Part shown: piece by piece, positions 13,599 to 20,938 of the stretch
How the letters are laid out: each line of letters begins with the position of its first letter
Numbering within the stretch: position 1 is the stretch's first letter
DNA from: a virus
Reading direction: 5' to 3' (one strand)
DNA length: 29,013 bases
IMG/VR virus record: IMGVR_UViG_3300025508_000115
Coordinates: 1 to 29,013 of that record
Made by a program: the position numbers and the translations under genes
The notes under the pieces: generated by a model
The model's input: only the letters and a program-made list of their open reading frames with translations
Told to the model about the DNA's origin: nothing
Database searches by the model: none

Positions 13599-15048
13599 TT
13601 ATCATATCCTGAATTGTATTTTCCTGTGCCATGTCAAACAACATACCATACTGATCATCTATTGTCTTGTTTAAATACTCACCCACATCAACTTCTGTAA
13701 AGCTTTGAGTAGGTGTAAAGAAAATTTTTGTATCTCCTAATATCTGCATTACAAGTAATGTTTTTGTTTGAGCAGTGTCGTCATAACGTTCTTTATCGTC
13801 AATATCCTTCACTATTTTTGTAGCTGCTTTTTCTTTTGCTGAAGGTTCTTTTGCAAGTTTTTCTTCTGGTTCTTCAACCTCTTCAGGTTTTTCTTCTACA
13901 GGTTTAGGACTACTTTCACTTTCTACAGGAGCTTCTTCTTTAGTTTCTTCAACAGGCTTTTCTGAAGGTTCTTCTTTGATCTCTTCGACACTAGCTACTT
14001 CAATTGTCTCTTCTAATTCTGCTTCAATTTCCATTTCTACTTCTGCCATTTGTGTTTCAGGTTCTGGTATATCTACTTCAAAATCTGTTTGTATTTCTTG
14101 TATTTCTACCTCAACTGTTTCATAAGAAATTTCTTCTTGTTGAGGTTCTATAGGTTCAAAACTCACGTCTCCCGCATCATCAACAACGACATCATTAAAT
14201 TCAATAATCTCTGTAGCATATTCTATTTCTACAGGATCAAAGATATTGAGATAAACTATTTCTTCTACTGAAGTGATTTGTTGTTCAATAATCGTATTAA
14301 TAACGTTGTAGAATACATTGACCGATACCTCGTCAAATAAAGGACCTATAGCAAGATTGATATCCCTACCCCCTATTTCAATTGTTAAACTTTTTAAAAC
14401 GCCACTGAAATCGAAAGCTCCATTGTATGATTGATAGCCTGACGAAACTCCAGATTCAGACAAAACATCAGTGCCTGAAAAGACTGTAGTCCCTCCATTA
14501 GTTCCTGTAATGTGCATGTAGATTCGATCTTGAGCATCTTGTTTATCAACCTTTATGGAATATCTAACTTGACCACCCTTATCTATACTTAAATCAGAAA
14601 TGTCAATTGTATTAACAAATGTTGTACCCATACCATCAACACCCATATTAGAAGTTGAATTACCTCCTCCTGTAATCTGAGCACACTTATCAGAACCGAG
14701 GCCATAACAAGAATTACCACTAGGAATATTTGCAGGGCCTTGACCACCCCAATCGTAATCCATATCACCTTCTTTGCTTGTAGTGACATAATCATTATCA
14801 CCATCAAGAATGTCTCCTGAATCTTCATTAGTAACAGTTGTTGTAGTAGTGGTTGTGGTGGTTGTGGTGGTATAGATAATTTCTGTACCTTTATCTTCTT
14901 CTGTTTTTTCTACAGTAACATCTTCTTCAATAGTAACACCAGGAGTACAAAGTCCTTCTACATCAGGTAAGCAAGTATCTGCTTTAGAATAAAAGGAGAC
15001 CAGTAGTAAGAATAAACAAAGTTTTAAATAAAGCAGCTTGTTGTACAT
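13585..15048 (-). CDS. Secreted acidic protein of unknown function, 487 aa
   Basis: The ATG at 15048 is chosen because an AGGAG site lies seven bases upstream; a GTG one codon earlier also exists. Residues 1-22 form a signal peptide (YLKLCLFLLLVSFYSKA before DTC). A twelve-threonine run follows at residues 60-71. The middle (about 100-260) is a beta-rich domain with Gly-rich turns (ITGGGNSTSN, IEIGGRDINLAIG). The region from about 275 to 420 is extremely acidic with Glu/Pro/Val repeats (EEPSEKPVEETKEEA), and a short soluble C-terminus completes it. The overall plan suggests export to the periplasm or cell surface. Co-transcribed with a second secreted protein and two membrane proteins. Function unknown. 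Confidence 0.75.
   Translation of the reverse strand: MYNKLLYLKLCLFLLLVSFYSKADTCLPDVEGLCTPGVTIEEDVTVEKTEEDKGTEIIYTTTTTTTTTTTTVTNEDSGDILDGDNDYVTTSKEGDMDYDWGGQGPANIPSGNSCYGLGSDKCAQITGGGNSTSNMGVDGMGTTFVNTIDISDLSIDKGGQVRYSIKVDKQDAQDRIYMHITGTNGGTTVFSGTDVLSESGVSSGYQSYNGAFDFSGVLKSLTIEIGGRDINLAIGPLFDEVSVNVFYNVINTIIEQQITSVEEIVYLNIFDPVEIEYATEIIEFNDVVVDDAGDVSFEPIEPQQEEISYETVEVEIQEIQTDFEVDIPEPETQMAEVEMEIEAELEETIEVASVEEIKEEPSEKPVEETKEEAPVESESSPKPVEEKPEEVEEPEEKLAKEPSAKEKAATKIVKDIDDKERYDDTAQTKTLLVMQILGDTKIFFTPTQSFTEVDVGEYLNKTIDDQYGMLFDMAQENTIQDMINAQY
14836..14871 (-). repeat. Twelve-threonine codon run in the secreted protein gene
   Basis: Twelve consecutive ACN codons encode an uninterrupted Thr run. The DNA is a degenerate trinucleotide repeat; on the plus strand the second half is nearly perfect (GTGGTTGTGGTGGTTGTGGT). 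Because the unit is three bases, slippage would change the length of the linker without shifting the frame. It separates the signal peptide and first Cys region from the beta domain. Confidence 0.8.
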
Positions 15049-15532
15049 CACTAAACTCCTGTGTTTGTGGTTTTGTTTGAGCTATATAGTCTTCTCTAAA
15101 TTTAGACCCAACAGGTATCTTATCAGGATTGGTTTTCCAATAAGTAGCCGCTTCAGCGCCTATGGCTCCTTCTGCTGGGCACGGAGTCCCTGCATCGAGC
15201 ATACTATCCCAGACACGAGGGTCTTGACATAATAATGCCACCGCTGCAACTTTCATGCCATATTGGTACATAGCACGACTAGCACGGAGAGTCTCACAAA
15301 ATTCGTCTGTAACGACATAGCCTGAAGCTAATCCTAAAACATTATTTTGTACACTAGCTCCAATTCCAATTTTACATATATCACTATTATTATTCATGAT
15401 AGTTGGAGCAGATGCTGTAGGAGGAGTTGAATTTGTCACAACCGTGCTCGACACGGTATTGGTTTCAGCTTTTATATCAGTTATTGTAGCTACTAATGTA
15501 AAGAAAAAAAGAATTGTTATAAGTAGTTTCAT
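14984..15532 (-). CDS. Exported Cys-containing protein, 182 aa
   Basis: A signal peptide is clear: MKLLITILFFFTLVATITDI followed by KA before Glu-Thr. The mature part has four cysteines (C53, C79, C102, C118) that could form two disulfides in the periplasm. A Ser/Thr/Pro linker lies at residues about 27-45, and the C-terminus is hydrophobic (AALFKTLFILTTGLLLF), possibly a membrane anchor or tail. Its last 68 bases overlap the signal-peptide region of the next secreted protein, which suggests paired expression. The role is unknown; adhesion, envelope modification or lysis are options. Confidence 0.75.
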   Translation of the reverse strand: MKLLITILFFFTLVATITDIKAETNTVSSTVVTNSTPPTASAPTIMNNNSDICKIGIGASVQNNVLGLASGYVVTDEFCETLRASRAMYQYGMKVAAVALLCQDPRVWDSMLDAGTPCPAEGAIGAEAATYWKTNPDKIPVGSKFREDYIAQTKPQTQEFSDVQQAALFKTLFILTTGLLLF

Positions 15533-15808
15533 CTAACATCTCCATCTCTTTCTTGCTTGTCTTAATCTGGAGTTTGGATCTTTTGCTGCTTTAGGAAATT
15601 TTTTCATTTGACCAGCAGATCTAGCACAGAAAGATTTTCTTCTTTTTGCATCTTTACTGCCTTTCTTTACTTTACCTGTGACTGCTGTTTTTAATTTAGA
15701 ACCAGGATTGTCTTTTCTATATTTAGCAACACCTGCTTTAGTCATTCCCGCTCCAGATTTAGTGGAGCGGAAATATTTTTTAGTTTTTGGTGGCTGTTTG
15801 TCTGCCAT
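15533..15808 (-). CDS. DUF6321-like basic protein, 91 aa
   Basis: The ATG at 15808 is preferred because it overlaps the upstream stop (TAATG); the frame is open for five codons further upstream. The sequence has the conserved chain GVAKYRKDNPGSKLKTAVTG, a lysine-rich stretch, then KRRKSFCARSAGQMKKF and AAKDPNSRL, ending in KRWRC. I recognise this pattern as the DUF6321 family found in cyanophages and other marine phages. The protein is very basic with two cysteines. It may bind DNA or be part of the virion; no reaction is known. Confidence 0.8.
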   Translation of the reverse strand: MADKQPPKTKKYFRSTKSGAGMTKAGVAKYRKDNPGSKLKTAVTGKVKKGSKDAKRRKSFCARSAGQMKKFPKAAKDPNSRLRQARKRWRC

Positions 15809-16080
15809 TACCCGAAGATGCAAGTCAGTGAAGTTACATTAGTCAATGTAGCATGTATTCTATCTTGGAATCTCATACCTGTATCGCCGATGTAAGTTTC
15901 AATTACCGTTGTAGCAGAAGCAGGAGTGTCAAGATCTAACAAAGTTGATCCTCCACTACCGTCTTTTAGAACAATGCTTCCAGCAGATGCACCACAGATA
16001 GCATGAATAGCAATAAGTCTTGCAGGACCTGATCCTACATTACCTGTTGCTGTTACTTTAGCCGATCTATAGTTAATCAT
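15808..16080 (-). CDS. Small virion structural protein, 90 aa
   Basis: A beta-rich, Ala/Thr/Ser/Gly-dominated protein with MINYRSAKVTATGNVGSGPA at the start and the motif LKDGSGGSTLLDL in the middle, ending in TSLTCIFG. No signal or membrane sequence. Small proteins with this arrangement follow capsid genes in many uncultured marine phages. Start about 10 bases after the 158-residue gene; a plausible AGGAG is present upstream. Likely a minor capsid or tail protein, inferred from context. Confidence 0.7.
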   Translation of the reverse strand: MINYRSAKVTATGNVGSGPARLIAIHAICGASAGSIVLKDGSGGSTLLDLDTPASATTVIETYIGDTGMRFQDRIHATLTNVTSLTCIFG

Positions 16081-16090
16081 AATTTACTCC

Positions 16091-16567
16091 TTACGCAGGT
16101 ACATCGCCAGCAAGTGCTATTGAATTATTTTGTAAATATTTCACAGTCACTGTTGCAGCACCTGTTGTTGCATCACCACTAGCTCCTGTAAAATCAGCTA
16201 CCACTTGAATATCGGTTGTGCCAATATCGGTAGCTTCCGTGTCAAGAGTACCATAAGTAGTGCCTAATGCTTTAACATTCGCAGCATCAATAAAAGCATT
16301 GGCATCAGCTATTGTTCCCACTGAAACAGTTGCAGCACCAGAGTCATTGTTTACTGTGGTGACGTTCAATACCACATCGGTGATTTGTGAATTTGCAGGA
16401 ATTGTTGCTATCACTTGGTTTAAGTGAGAAGCACCAATAATATCAGCAATTGCTGATTGTGCCATTACAACAAAACCTGTGTTCTTGACATCTGAGCCAA
16501 GAGTAGTTCCTGTTGTGTCTTTAATTGTTCCGGCCTTTACTGGTCCAGAAAATGTAGTTGTTCCCAT
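16091..16567 (-). CDS. Virion structural protein, 158 aa
   Basis: The opening MGTTTFSGPVKAGTIKDTTG is a conserved start that I recognise from marine phage structural genes just after the major capsid protein. The rest is Ala/Thr/Val-rich beta strand (VIATIPANSQITDVVLNVTT, VKYLQNNSIALAGDVPA). AGGAG lies six bases before the ATG. It is the first gene after the strong terminator that closes the capsid block, so it may have its own promoter in the gap, or depend on read-through. The role is probably a minor capsid or tail component. Confidence 0.75.
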   Translation of the reverse strand: MGTTTFSGPVKAGTIKDTTGTTLGSDVKNTGFVVMAQSAIADIIGASHLNQVIATIPANSQITDVVLNVTTVNNDSGAATVSVGTIADANAFIDAANVKALGTTYGTLDTEATDIGTTDIQVVADFTGASGDATTGAATVTVKYLQNNSIALAGDVPA

Positions 16568-16631
16568 GTCTATCTCCTTTTGTTAATAGTCCCCGAGGGG
16601 TCATAGGGTTAATAAAGTTATATTTTGACAT

Positions 16632-16664
16632 AAAAAAAGGGCGCAGTCAAAGACATACGCCCTT
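16632..16664 (-). terminator. Rho-independent terminator after the major capsid gene
   Basis: On the minus strand the stem AAGGGCG (from 16664) pairs perfectly with CGCCCTT (to 16637), with a 14-base loop containing an inner GTC/GAC pairing, followed by a run of T residues to about 16632. It lies about 20 bases beyond the stop of the major capsid gene, as expected for a terminator that limits read-through into downstream structural genes. Confidence 0.85.
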
Positions 16665-16684
16665 CTTATTAAGTTAATTATTTA

Positions 16685-17608
16685 TTATGCGCCTGAAGTT
16701 CCGAAAATACCTCTAGGATCTGAGAAACCAAATGAGTATCTCTCTCTAGCTTTATATCTTACGTTACCTGTATCAAAGTCGCCTTCCATATTTGTGGAAA
16801 GAGCAGTTCTTGTGAAATGCTTTAGACCATTAGGTGCATCAGTTTTAATGAAGAATGCGTTCACATCAGTTAAGAAGTGGTTCACTACATAACCTTCAGG
16901 AATCATTCCCATATTTCTGATTGCGTTAATGTCGTTATCAGCAGTTCCTGTTCTTAAAGCTGAAGCCATTAATCTGTCAGCAGTAAACTGTAATTCTTTT
17001 GGAATTATAAGTTTTCTACCTTGAGTGGCTATTTTAAGACCACGCTCATCCACGAATGCAGCAATGTCAATTAATGACTGCTCAAGTGATGTTTCATTCA
17101 AATCAGCATCTGTTGCTAATCTGTTTGATAAAAGACCACCTTGTGCTAGTGGGTGTTGTGTATTAATAAGTGATACACCATCACCACCAGGATTAGTTCC
17201 TGAAGCACCCGCAGCAGCAAAGGCTGTGTTTAGAACATCAGCACCTTTTACTTGCTTTGTGTTTGCCATTGATCTTGCAAGAGCTTTTGTGTAACGAGAA
17301 GAAAGCTGATCATAAAGATTATCTTCGATTGCCTCTTCTGTTATTGCAAAACCTAATGCAATTGTTTCGTGTGTATAACGTGAAGTGTATGCTTCGACCG
17401 CTGTGTCATAAGATATGCCAGCACCTTCTGCTTTTGATGGTGCAGAACCGAAACCTGATAACATTACTTCTTCTTCAAACGCTCTGTCTGAAGATTCGTT
17501 GTCAAAGATTTCTGCGTGTTCGTTTTCATACCTTGCGTACTCCAAGCCAAACAGTGCGTTTAGACCTGGTTCTAACTCTTTAACGAGTTGACTTCTAGAT
17601 ATAGCCAT
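16685..17608 (-). CDS. Major capsid protein (HK97-fold), 307 aa
   Basis: The sequence opens with a helical N-arm (SQLVKELEPGLNALFGLEY), then the element EEEVMLSGFGSAPSKAEG and YTHETIALGFAITEEAIEDN, features typical of HK97-fold major capsid proteins with a small, non-cleaved N-terminus such as those related to Mu-type gpT. The C-terminal part (KHFTRTALSTNMEGDFDTG, then RYSFGFSDPRGIFGTS) is likewise characteristic. Length (307 aa) is normal. It lies after scaffold and decoration-like genes and just before a strong terminator. It will form the icosahedral shell. No protease gene is visible nearby, which suggests assembly without proteolysis of this protein. Confidence 0.9.
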   Translation of the reverse strand: MAISRSQLVKELEPGLNALFGLEYARYENEHAEIFDNESSDRAFEEEVMLSGFGSAPSKAEGAGISYDTAVEAYTSRYTHETIALGFAITEEAIEDNLYDQLSSRYTKALARSMANTKQVKGADVLNTAFAAAGASGTNPGGDGVSLINTQHPLAQGGLLSNRLATDADLNETSLEQSLIDIAAFVDERGLKIATQGRKLIIPKELQFTADRLMASALRTGTADNDINAIRNMGMIPEGYVVNHFLTDVNAFFIKTDAPNGLKHFTRTALSTNMEGDFDTGNVRYKARERYSFGFSDPRGIFGTSGA

Positions 17609-17611
17609 AGT

Positions 17612-18190
17612 TTAGATTCCTGTGGTATCTCTATACTGATGTTTGTTAATTCTAACAAGAATGTTAGCGTTAGCAGCAGTATAGTCACTGTTGTCAGGAT
17701 CTGTTGAAAGATCATAAACAGCGAAGTTTGAAGCGTTGCTAGTTGCAAATGTACTACCGTCAATTGATACGCCTGAAATACCTGATTTGGTAGATCCTGC
17801 TGCATAAGTTGCGATATTAGCAGTTGAACCGACTTGCGCTCGTCCAGCGTTTGCATCGTCACATTTGACTTCAAACACTACGTCTGGGTCGCTGATTACG
17901 TTTGCAACGATATCATCAGCTACAATTGCCCCTGGATAGTGGTTTGAGAAAGTTGGTTTTTGTGAAGTTGGGTCTGTATAGAAACAACCATTGAAAACAC
18001 CAACAAGCTCAGCACCAGCAGAGGACCCACGAGAGATTGATCCGTTTGCGTTTAACACGACAGGATCTCCCATAAAAATGGAATTCGTTTCGTTGCTAGC
18101 TATGGTCATTTGTTGTTGACCTTGACCCTGATATGCAGAACCTAGCATTAGCACTGGACGAAATCCAAAGTTTCCTTGTTGATTTGCCAT
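17612..18190 (-). CDS. Capsid decoration-like protein, 192 aa
   Basis: The start MANQQGNFGFRPVLMLGSAY and the segment TNSIFMGDPVVLNANGSI followed by GAELVGVFNGCFY are typical of proteins that directly precede the capsid gene in uncultured marine phages; the rest is beta-rich. Length and context suggest a capsid cementing or decoration protein. A GGAG site lies upstream. Only 3 bases separate it from the major capsid start. No cell-envelope signal. Confidence 0.7.
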   Translation of the reverse strand: MANQQGNFGFRPVLMLGSAYQGQGQQQMTIASNETNSIFMGDPVVLNANGSISRGSSAGAELVGVFNGCFYTDPTSQKPTFSNHYPGAIVADDIVANVISDPDVVFEVKCDDANAGRAQVGSTANIATYAAGSTKSGISGVSIDGSTFATSNASNFAVYDLSTDPDNSDYTAANANILVRINKHQYRDTTGI

Positions 18191-18246
18191 AATATTACTC
18201 CTTTGTAATACGTTGTTAGTATTGGTCGTTTAACAAACCGTGCCGA

Positions 18247-18702
18247 TTACGACTTGTTTCCTGAACCAAAAGTTACTTTGGTTTGTCTTTGGGGTTTACT
18301 GATCGGCATCCGAGGATCCTCAATCTTCAGTAGATCGCTGTCGACAGCCTCTTTTTGGCTCTCGGTTAAATTTTTGTAATAAGAGTTTCTCTCTTCAACA
18401 GTTTCTACTGGCATACGAGCTAACAGTAACCCACCTACCCCTATAACACCAGCGTGTTTTCCATCATCAATAGTAGGAAGTTGCCAATCAGGATACTCGT
18501 CAGCTCGGACTAATTCCCAACCTTCTCGTAATTTTCCCATGATGTTTTTCGTATCATCAAATCCTCTGACTGATTCCCTAATCCATCTGTGTTTAAAACC
18601 TTCAGGTGCTGGGGGTGCGTCTAATGAAGAGGGTCTAGTCCAACCTTTTTTACGAGCTGTTTTTTCCCTAGTCTCATTAGATCTTGACGTTTTATTTACC
18701 AT
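18247..18702 (-). CDS. Conserved protein between scaffold and decoration genes, 151 aa
   Basis: The sequence has a basic N-terminus followed by GFKHRWIRESVRGFDDTKNI, then GKLREGWELVRADEYPDW and HAGVIGVGGLLLARMP, ending in DPRMPISKPQRQTKVTFG. I recognise the order (RWIR, LREGWE, GVIGVGGLLLARMP, RMPI, VTFG) from marine phage proteins near capsid genes. No enzymatic motif. Likely a minor capsid or assembly protein. The gap of 56 bases before the next gene contains a good ribosome site but no clear terminator. Confidence 0.75.
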   Translation of the reverse strand: MVNKTSRSNETREKTARKKGWTRPSSLDAPPAPEGFKHRWIRESVRGFDDTKNIMGKLREGWELVRADEYPDWQLPTIDDGKHAGVIGVGGLLLARMPVETVEERNSYYKNLTESQKEAVDSDLLKIEDPRMPISKPQRQTKVTFGSGNKS

Positions 18703-18714
18703 ATTATCTCCAAT

Positions 18715-19638
18715 CTATACATATTTTGCATATTGTTCAAGTGTAAGACCTAGTTTTTTCGCTATAGCTACTTGACTAGGTGTGAGCTTTACTTTTTTAG
18801 AACCACTTGTTCTAGAGGTTCTAGAAGTTCCTGCAACAGTTTGAGGGGCTCTTTCCTTAGGTTCTGTTACTTCTTTTTCAAACTTACTTGGAAATTGACT
18901 TTTCATGTAACCATTAATTTCCTCATAATAATCATCACTTTTAGGATCAAACCCTTCTCTTAAAAGTTTTTTATGATGAGCTAAAGCAGTAAAAGTCATT
19001 GCTTCATCCTTACCAAACCATTCATTTTCTTCTGCCCATTGTTCAGCTCTTGGATCAGGCTGTCTTGGTTGGGCTTGTTGTGGTGGTTGTTTTTCAGCCA
19101 TCAATCCTTCTTGTTGTTTTAATAACCTTTCTCTTTGTTCTTTAGAAACAATTGCTCTTTCTTCTTCAATTGCAAGTCTTGTCAAAGCTCTTTGAGCCTC
19201 TACTTCAGAATTTACATCATTATTAAACCTTGCATCAGTCAAAGCCTTTTTAGCTTGTTCAATTTGAGATTTAACTCTTGTTTCGTACTCTGAGATATAG
19301 TTTTCATCAAGAGATTTTATTTTTTTTTCATACTCTTCATACTTGTGTCTTGCTGTTTCAGCAAATCGAAGAGCTTCTTGTTCTCTTTTCTCTGTTTTTT
19401 CTACTCTGTCTAATAGTTTTTTAATACGTCTCTGAACGTTTTTAGAATATTTATCTAAACCGTCGTCTTTTGAATCATCACCTGAATCTTCTTCAGTTGA
19501 TTTCTCTTCTGCTTGATCTTCTGATGAAGCATCTACTTTTTCTTCGACTTTTTCTTCTTTAGTAGATTCTTCTTCTTGAAGTTCAACCTCTTGACTTTCT
19601 CCTGTAGTGTCAAGGTCTACCATTTTTTCTTCAGTCAT
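18715..19638 (-). CDS. Capsid scaffolding protein, 307 aa
   Basis: An acidic N-terminus (residues 1-60, with runs like EEKVEEKVDASSED) is followed by a long charged helical region (residues about 65-175) that would form coiled coils, then a Pro/Gln-rich linker. Residues about 205-215 (AEENEWFGKDEA) and the C-terminal helix (LTPSQVAIAKKLGLTLEQYA) match the scaffold-type proteins of phages of this gene order, where the C-terminus contacts the capsid protein. Position just before capsid genes fits. It would help nucleate the procapsid and then leave it. Confidence 0.85.
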   Translation of the reverse strand: MTEEKMVDLDTTGESQEVELQEEESTKEEKVEEKVDASSEDQAEEKSTEEDSGDDSKDDGLDKYSKNVQRRIKKLLDRVEKTEKREQEALRFAETARHKYEEYEKKIKSLDENYISEYETRVKSQIEQAKKALTDARFNNDVNSEVEAQRALTRLAIEEERAIVSKEQRERLLKQQEGLMAEKQPPQQAQPRQPDPRAEQWAEENEWFGKDEAMTFTALAHHKKLLREGFDPKSDDYYEEINGYMKSQFPSKFEKEVTEPKERAPQTVAGTSRTSRTSGSKKVKLTPSQVAIAKKLGLTLEQYAKYV

Positions 19639-19648
19639 TTTTATCTCC

Positions 19649-20071
19649 TTAATAGATAGTTAGTACGTCTTTTGGATCTTTCAACTTTGCTAGTATTTCA
19701 TCGTCATTAAGAATACGTATTTCTCCACCTTCAATTCTGACTCTAGAGCCAGCATATTTAGCAAATACTACCCAATCACCTTTTTTACACCAAGGTCCAT
19801 TAGGAAATTTATTCTTATCAGCATAAGCATCAGAACCCATACTTAAAATCAAACCCACATTAGTAGTGAGTTGTTGTTCCTCGATGGCTTTGTCAGTAAG
19901 TAACAAACCACCTTTTGTCTTTTCTACCCCTTTATAAGGTAGAATTACCATTCTCCAACCTGTTGCTTGAGGAACTCTTTCCATAGCAGGTTCTTTGTCT
20001 TCTTCTTTCTTTTTTTCCTTTTTTTTGTCGTCGTTATTTTTTAAATAACTCGGTACTATTAGTTTACTCAT
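19649..20071 (-). CDS. GroES-like co-chaperonin, 140 aa
   Basis: Residues about 37-140 match a Cpn10/GroES-type beta-barrel: TGWRMVILPYKG, a mobile-loop equivalent at residues 51-65 (KTKGGLLLTDKAIEE), NVGLILSMGSDAY, WCKKGDWVVFAKYAG and IEGGEIRILNDDEIL. The first 35 residues form a Lys/Glu-rich extension that bacterial GroES lacks. Phage co-chaperonins (T4 gp31, RB49 CocO) enlarge the folding cage for capsid proteins. Here it sits upstream of scaffold and major capsid genes, which supports a role in capsid folding with host GroEL. It is the clearest host-interaction gene in the window. Confidence 0.88.
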   Translation of the reverse strand: MSKLIVPSYLKNNDDKKKEKKKEEDKEPAMERVPQATGWRMVILPYKGVEKTKGGLLLTDKAIEEQQLTTNVGLILSMGSDAYADKNKFPNGPWCKKGDWVVFAKYAGSRVRIEGGEIRILNDDEILAKLKDPKDVLTIY

Positions 20072-20253
20072 TCTTCTATCACCTTTTCTTTTAGTTCTTG
20101 ATAGTCTATTAATAAATGCTCTAAAGCATGTAATTTTCCAAGTTCATACTGATACTCCTCATAAGAACTCAGATTTCTACTCAACAAGTTTTCTTTTTGG
20201 TTTTCTATTGCTTGTTGAATAAGTTTTTTTACTTTGTAATCGAACTGTTCCAC
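20068..20253 (-). CDS. Small helical phage protein, 61 aa
   Basis: A 61-residue, charged, mainly helical protein (MEQFDYKVKKLIQQAIENQK, then YEEYQYELGKLHALEHLLI), with no membrane segment. The last four bases overlap the GroES-like start (ATGA) and its start is next to the holin stop. It resembles small helical proteins seen beside the holin in marine phages. Function is unknown; a packaging or assembly partner is possible. Confidence 0.65.
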   Translation of the reverse strand: MEQFDYKVKKLIQQAIENQKENLLSRNLSSYEEYQYELGKLHALEHLLIDYQELKEKVIEE

Positions 20254-20666
20254 TATTTCGTAATTTTCTTACTTTTTTCGAAGCTACGAAGCCCCGCCAT
20301 TCCGAGCAAAGCTGTGACAAGAGGAAATAAAGTCGACATGTCAAGCTCTGGAAGAGGTGCGTGTTCAACACTAAATGCTGCCAATATAAATACTAAGAAT
20401 TGTTTTAAGACATACTCCCAAAATATAGCTAGAGCACAGGACATTCCAATGAGGGGTCGCCATGATCTTTGCATAATACCACCAATACCTGTAGCAGTAG
20501 ACTTAGCGTCAGCTAAGTTGATATCCATTTGTTTGGAATTAATGTCGTTTTCTAATTGTTGTAATTTTATTTTGATTTGACCTTTTTCTTCTTCTGAAGT
20601 GTGGACACTGTCAATAACTTTACCGACAGTGTCTACTAAAGATCCACCTAATATTTTAGATAACAT
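20253..20666 (-). CDS. Three-helix holin (GTA/Holin_3TM type), 137 aa
   Basis: An N-terminal charged helix (VGKVIDSVHTSEEEKGQIKI) is followed by three hydrophobic segments: residues 71-86 after the motif RSWRPLIG, 87-101, and 113-128 (LFPLVTALLGMAGLRS), ending with FEKSKKITK. The SWRP, the central membrane pairs and the LxxLLGMxGLRSxEK ending are characteristic of the GTA/Holin_3TM family. It would form inner-membrane lesions for lysis. No endolysin gene is recognised in this window, so the partner enzyme must be elsewhere or not detectable. Confidence 0.85.
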   Translation of the reverse strand: MLSKILGGSLVDTVGKVIDSVHTSEEEKGQIKIKLQQLENDINSKQMDINLADAKSTATGIGGIMQRSWRPLIGMSCALAIFWEYVLKQFLVFILAAFSVEHAPLPELDMSTLFPLVTALLGMAGLRSFEKSKKITK

Positions 20667-20669
20667 TGA

Positions 20670-20768
20670 TTAGATATATTGAGCGATTACCCAACCGATT
20701 ACTACACCGATTATGAGCCATTTTTTCTTTGGGTGTTGTTCCCAAAGGTCCTTAATCCATTTTTGCAT
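20670..20768 (-). CDS. 32-aa single-pass membrane peptide
   Basis: The ATG at 20768 overlaps the stop of the upstream 56-residue gene (TAATG), and the frame ends three bases before the holin gene. It encodes a cytoplasmic, Trp- and Lys-containing part (MQKWIKDLWEQHPKKK) followed by a hydrophobic helix (WLIIGVVIGWVIAQYI). Location directly before the holin suggests a lysis-related or holin-modifying role, such as an antiholin, but this is inference. Confidence 0.6.
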   Translation of the reverse strand: MQKWIKDLWEQHPKKKWLIIGVVIGWVIAQYI

Positions 20769-20938
20769 TAGAATACTCCTTCGAATTTAAGTCCTTTTGA
20801 TGCTATTCCATAGCCACGTTTACGCTTTTTATCCTCAGGGACAGTGCCAACTGGTACTATTTTTCCATAAGGAATATCCATACCTTGTGACTTAGGTCCT
20901 TTTTTTGGAGGAACTGTTTTTGTTAATCGTTTAGTCAT
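20768..20938 (-). CDS. Small basic conserved phage protein, 56 aa
   Basis: The 56-residue frame starts at an ATG that overlaps the upstream stop (TAATG) and ends with a TAA overlapping the next ATG. It begins MTKRLTKTVPPKKGPKSQGM and ends KRGYGIASKGLKFEGVF; the RGYG...KG.KF.G ending is one I recognise from many small marine phage proteins near the portal gene. It is strongly basic. Function is unknown; a minor virion or portal-associated role is possible. Confidence 0.7.
   Translation of the reverse strand: MTKRLTKTVPPKKGPKSQGMDIPYGKIVPVGTVPEDKKRKRGYGIASKGLKFEGVF

Noticed and set aside
14589-14828. 79-codon minus-strand frame
   Set aside because: Out-of-frame shadow within the secreted protein gene; hydrophobic by chance.
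17257-17583. 108-codon plus-strand frame
   Set aside because: Lies wholly opposite the major capsid gene and has the Leu/Cys-rich composition typical of an antisense shadow.
17572-17874. 100-codon minus-strand frame
   Set aside because: Out-of-frame shadow of the decoration-like gene.
20177-20371. 64-codon minus-strand frame
   Set aside because: Overlaps the holin and the 61-residue gene in another frame; not supported by a ribosome site.
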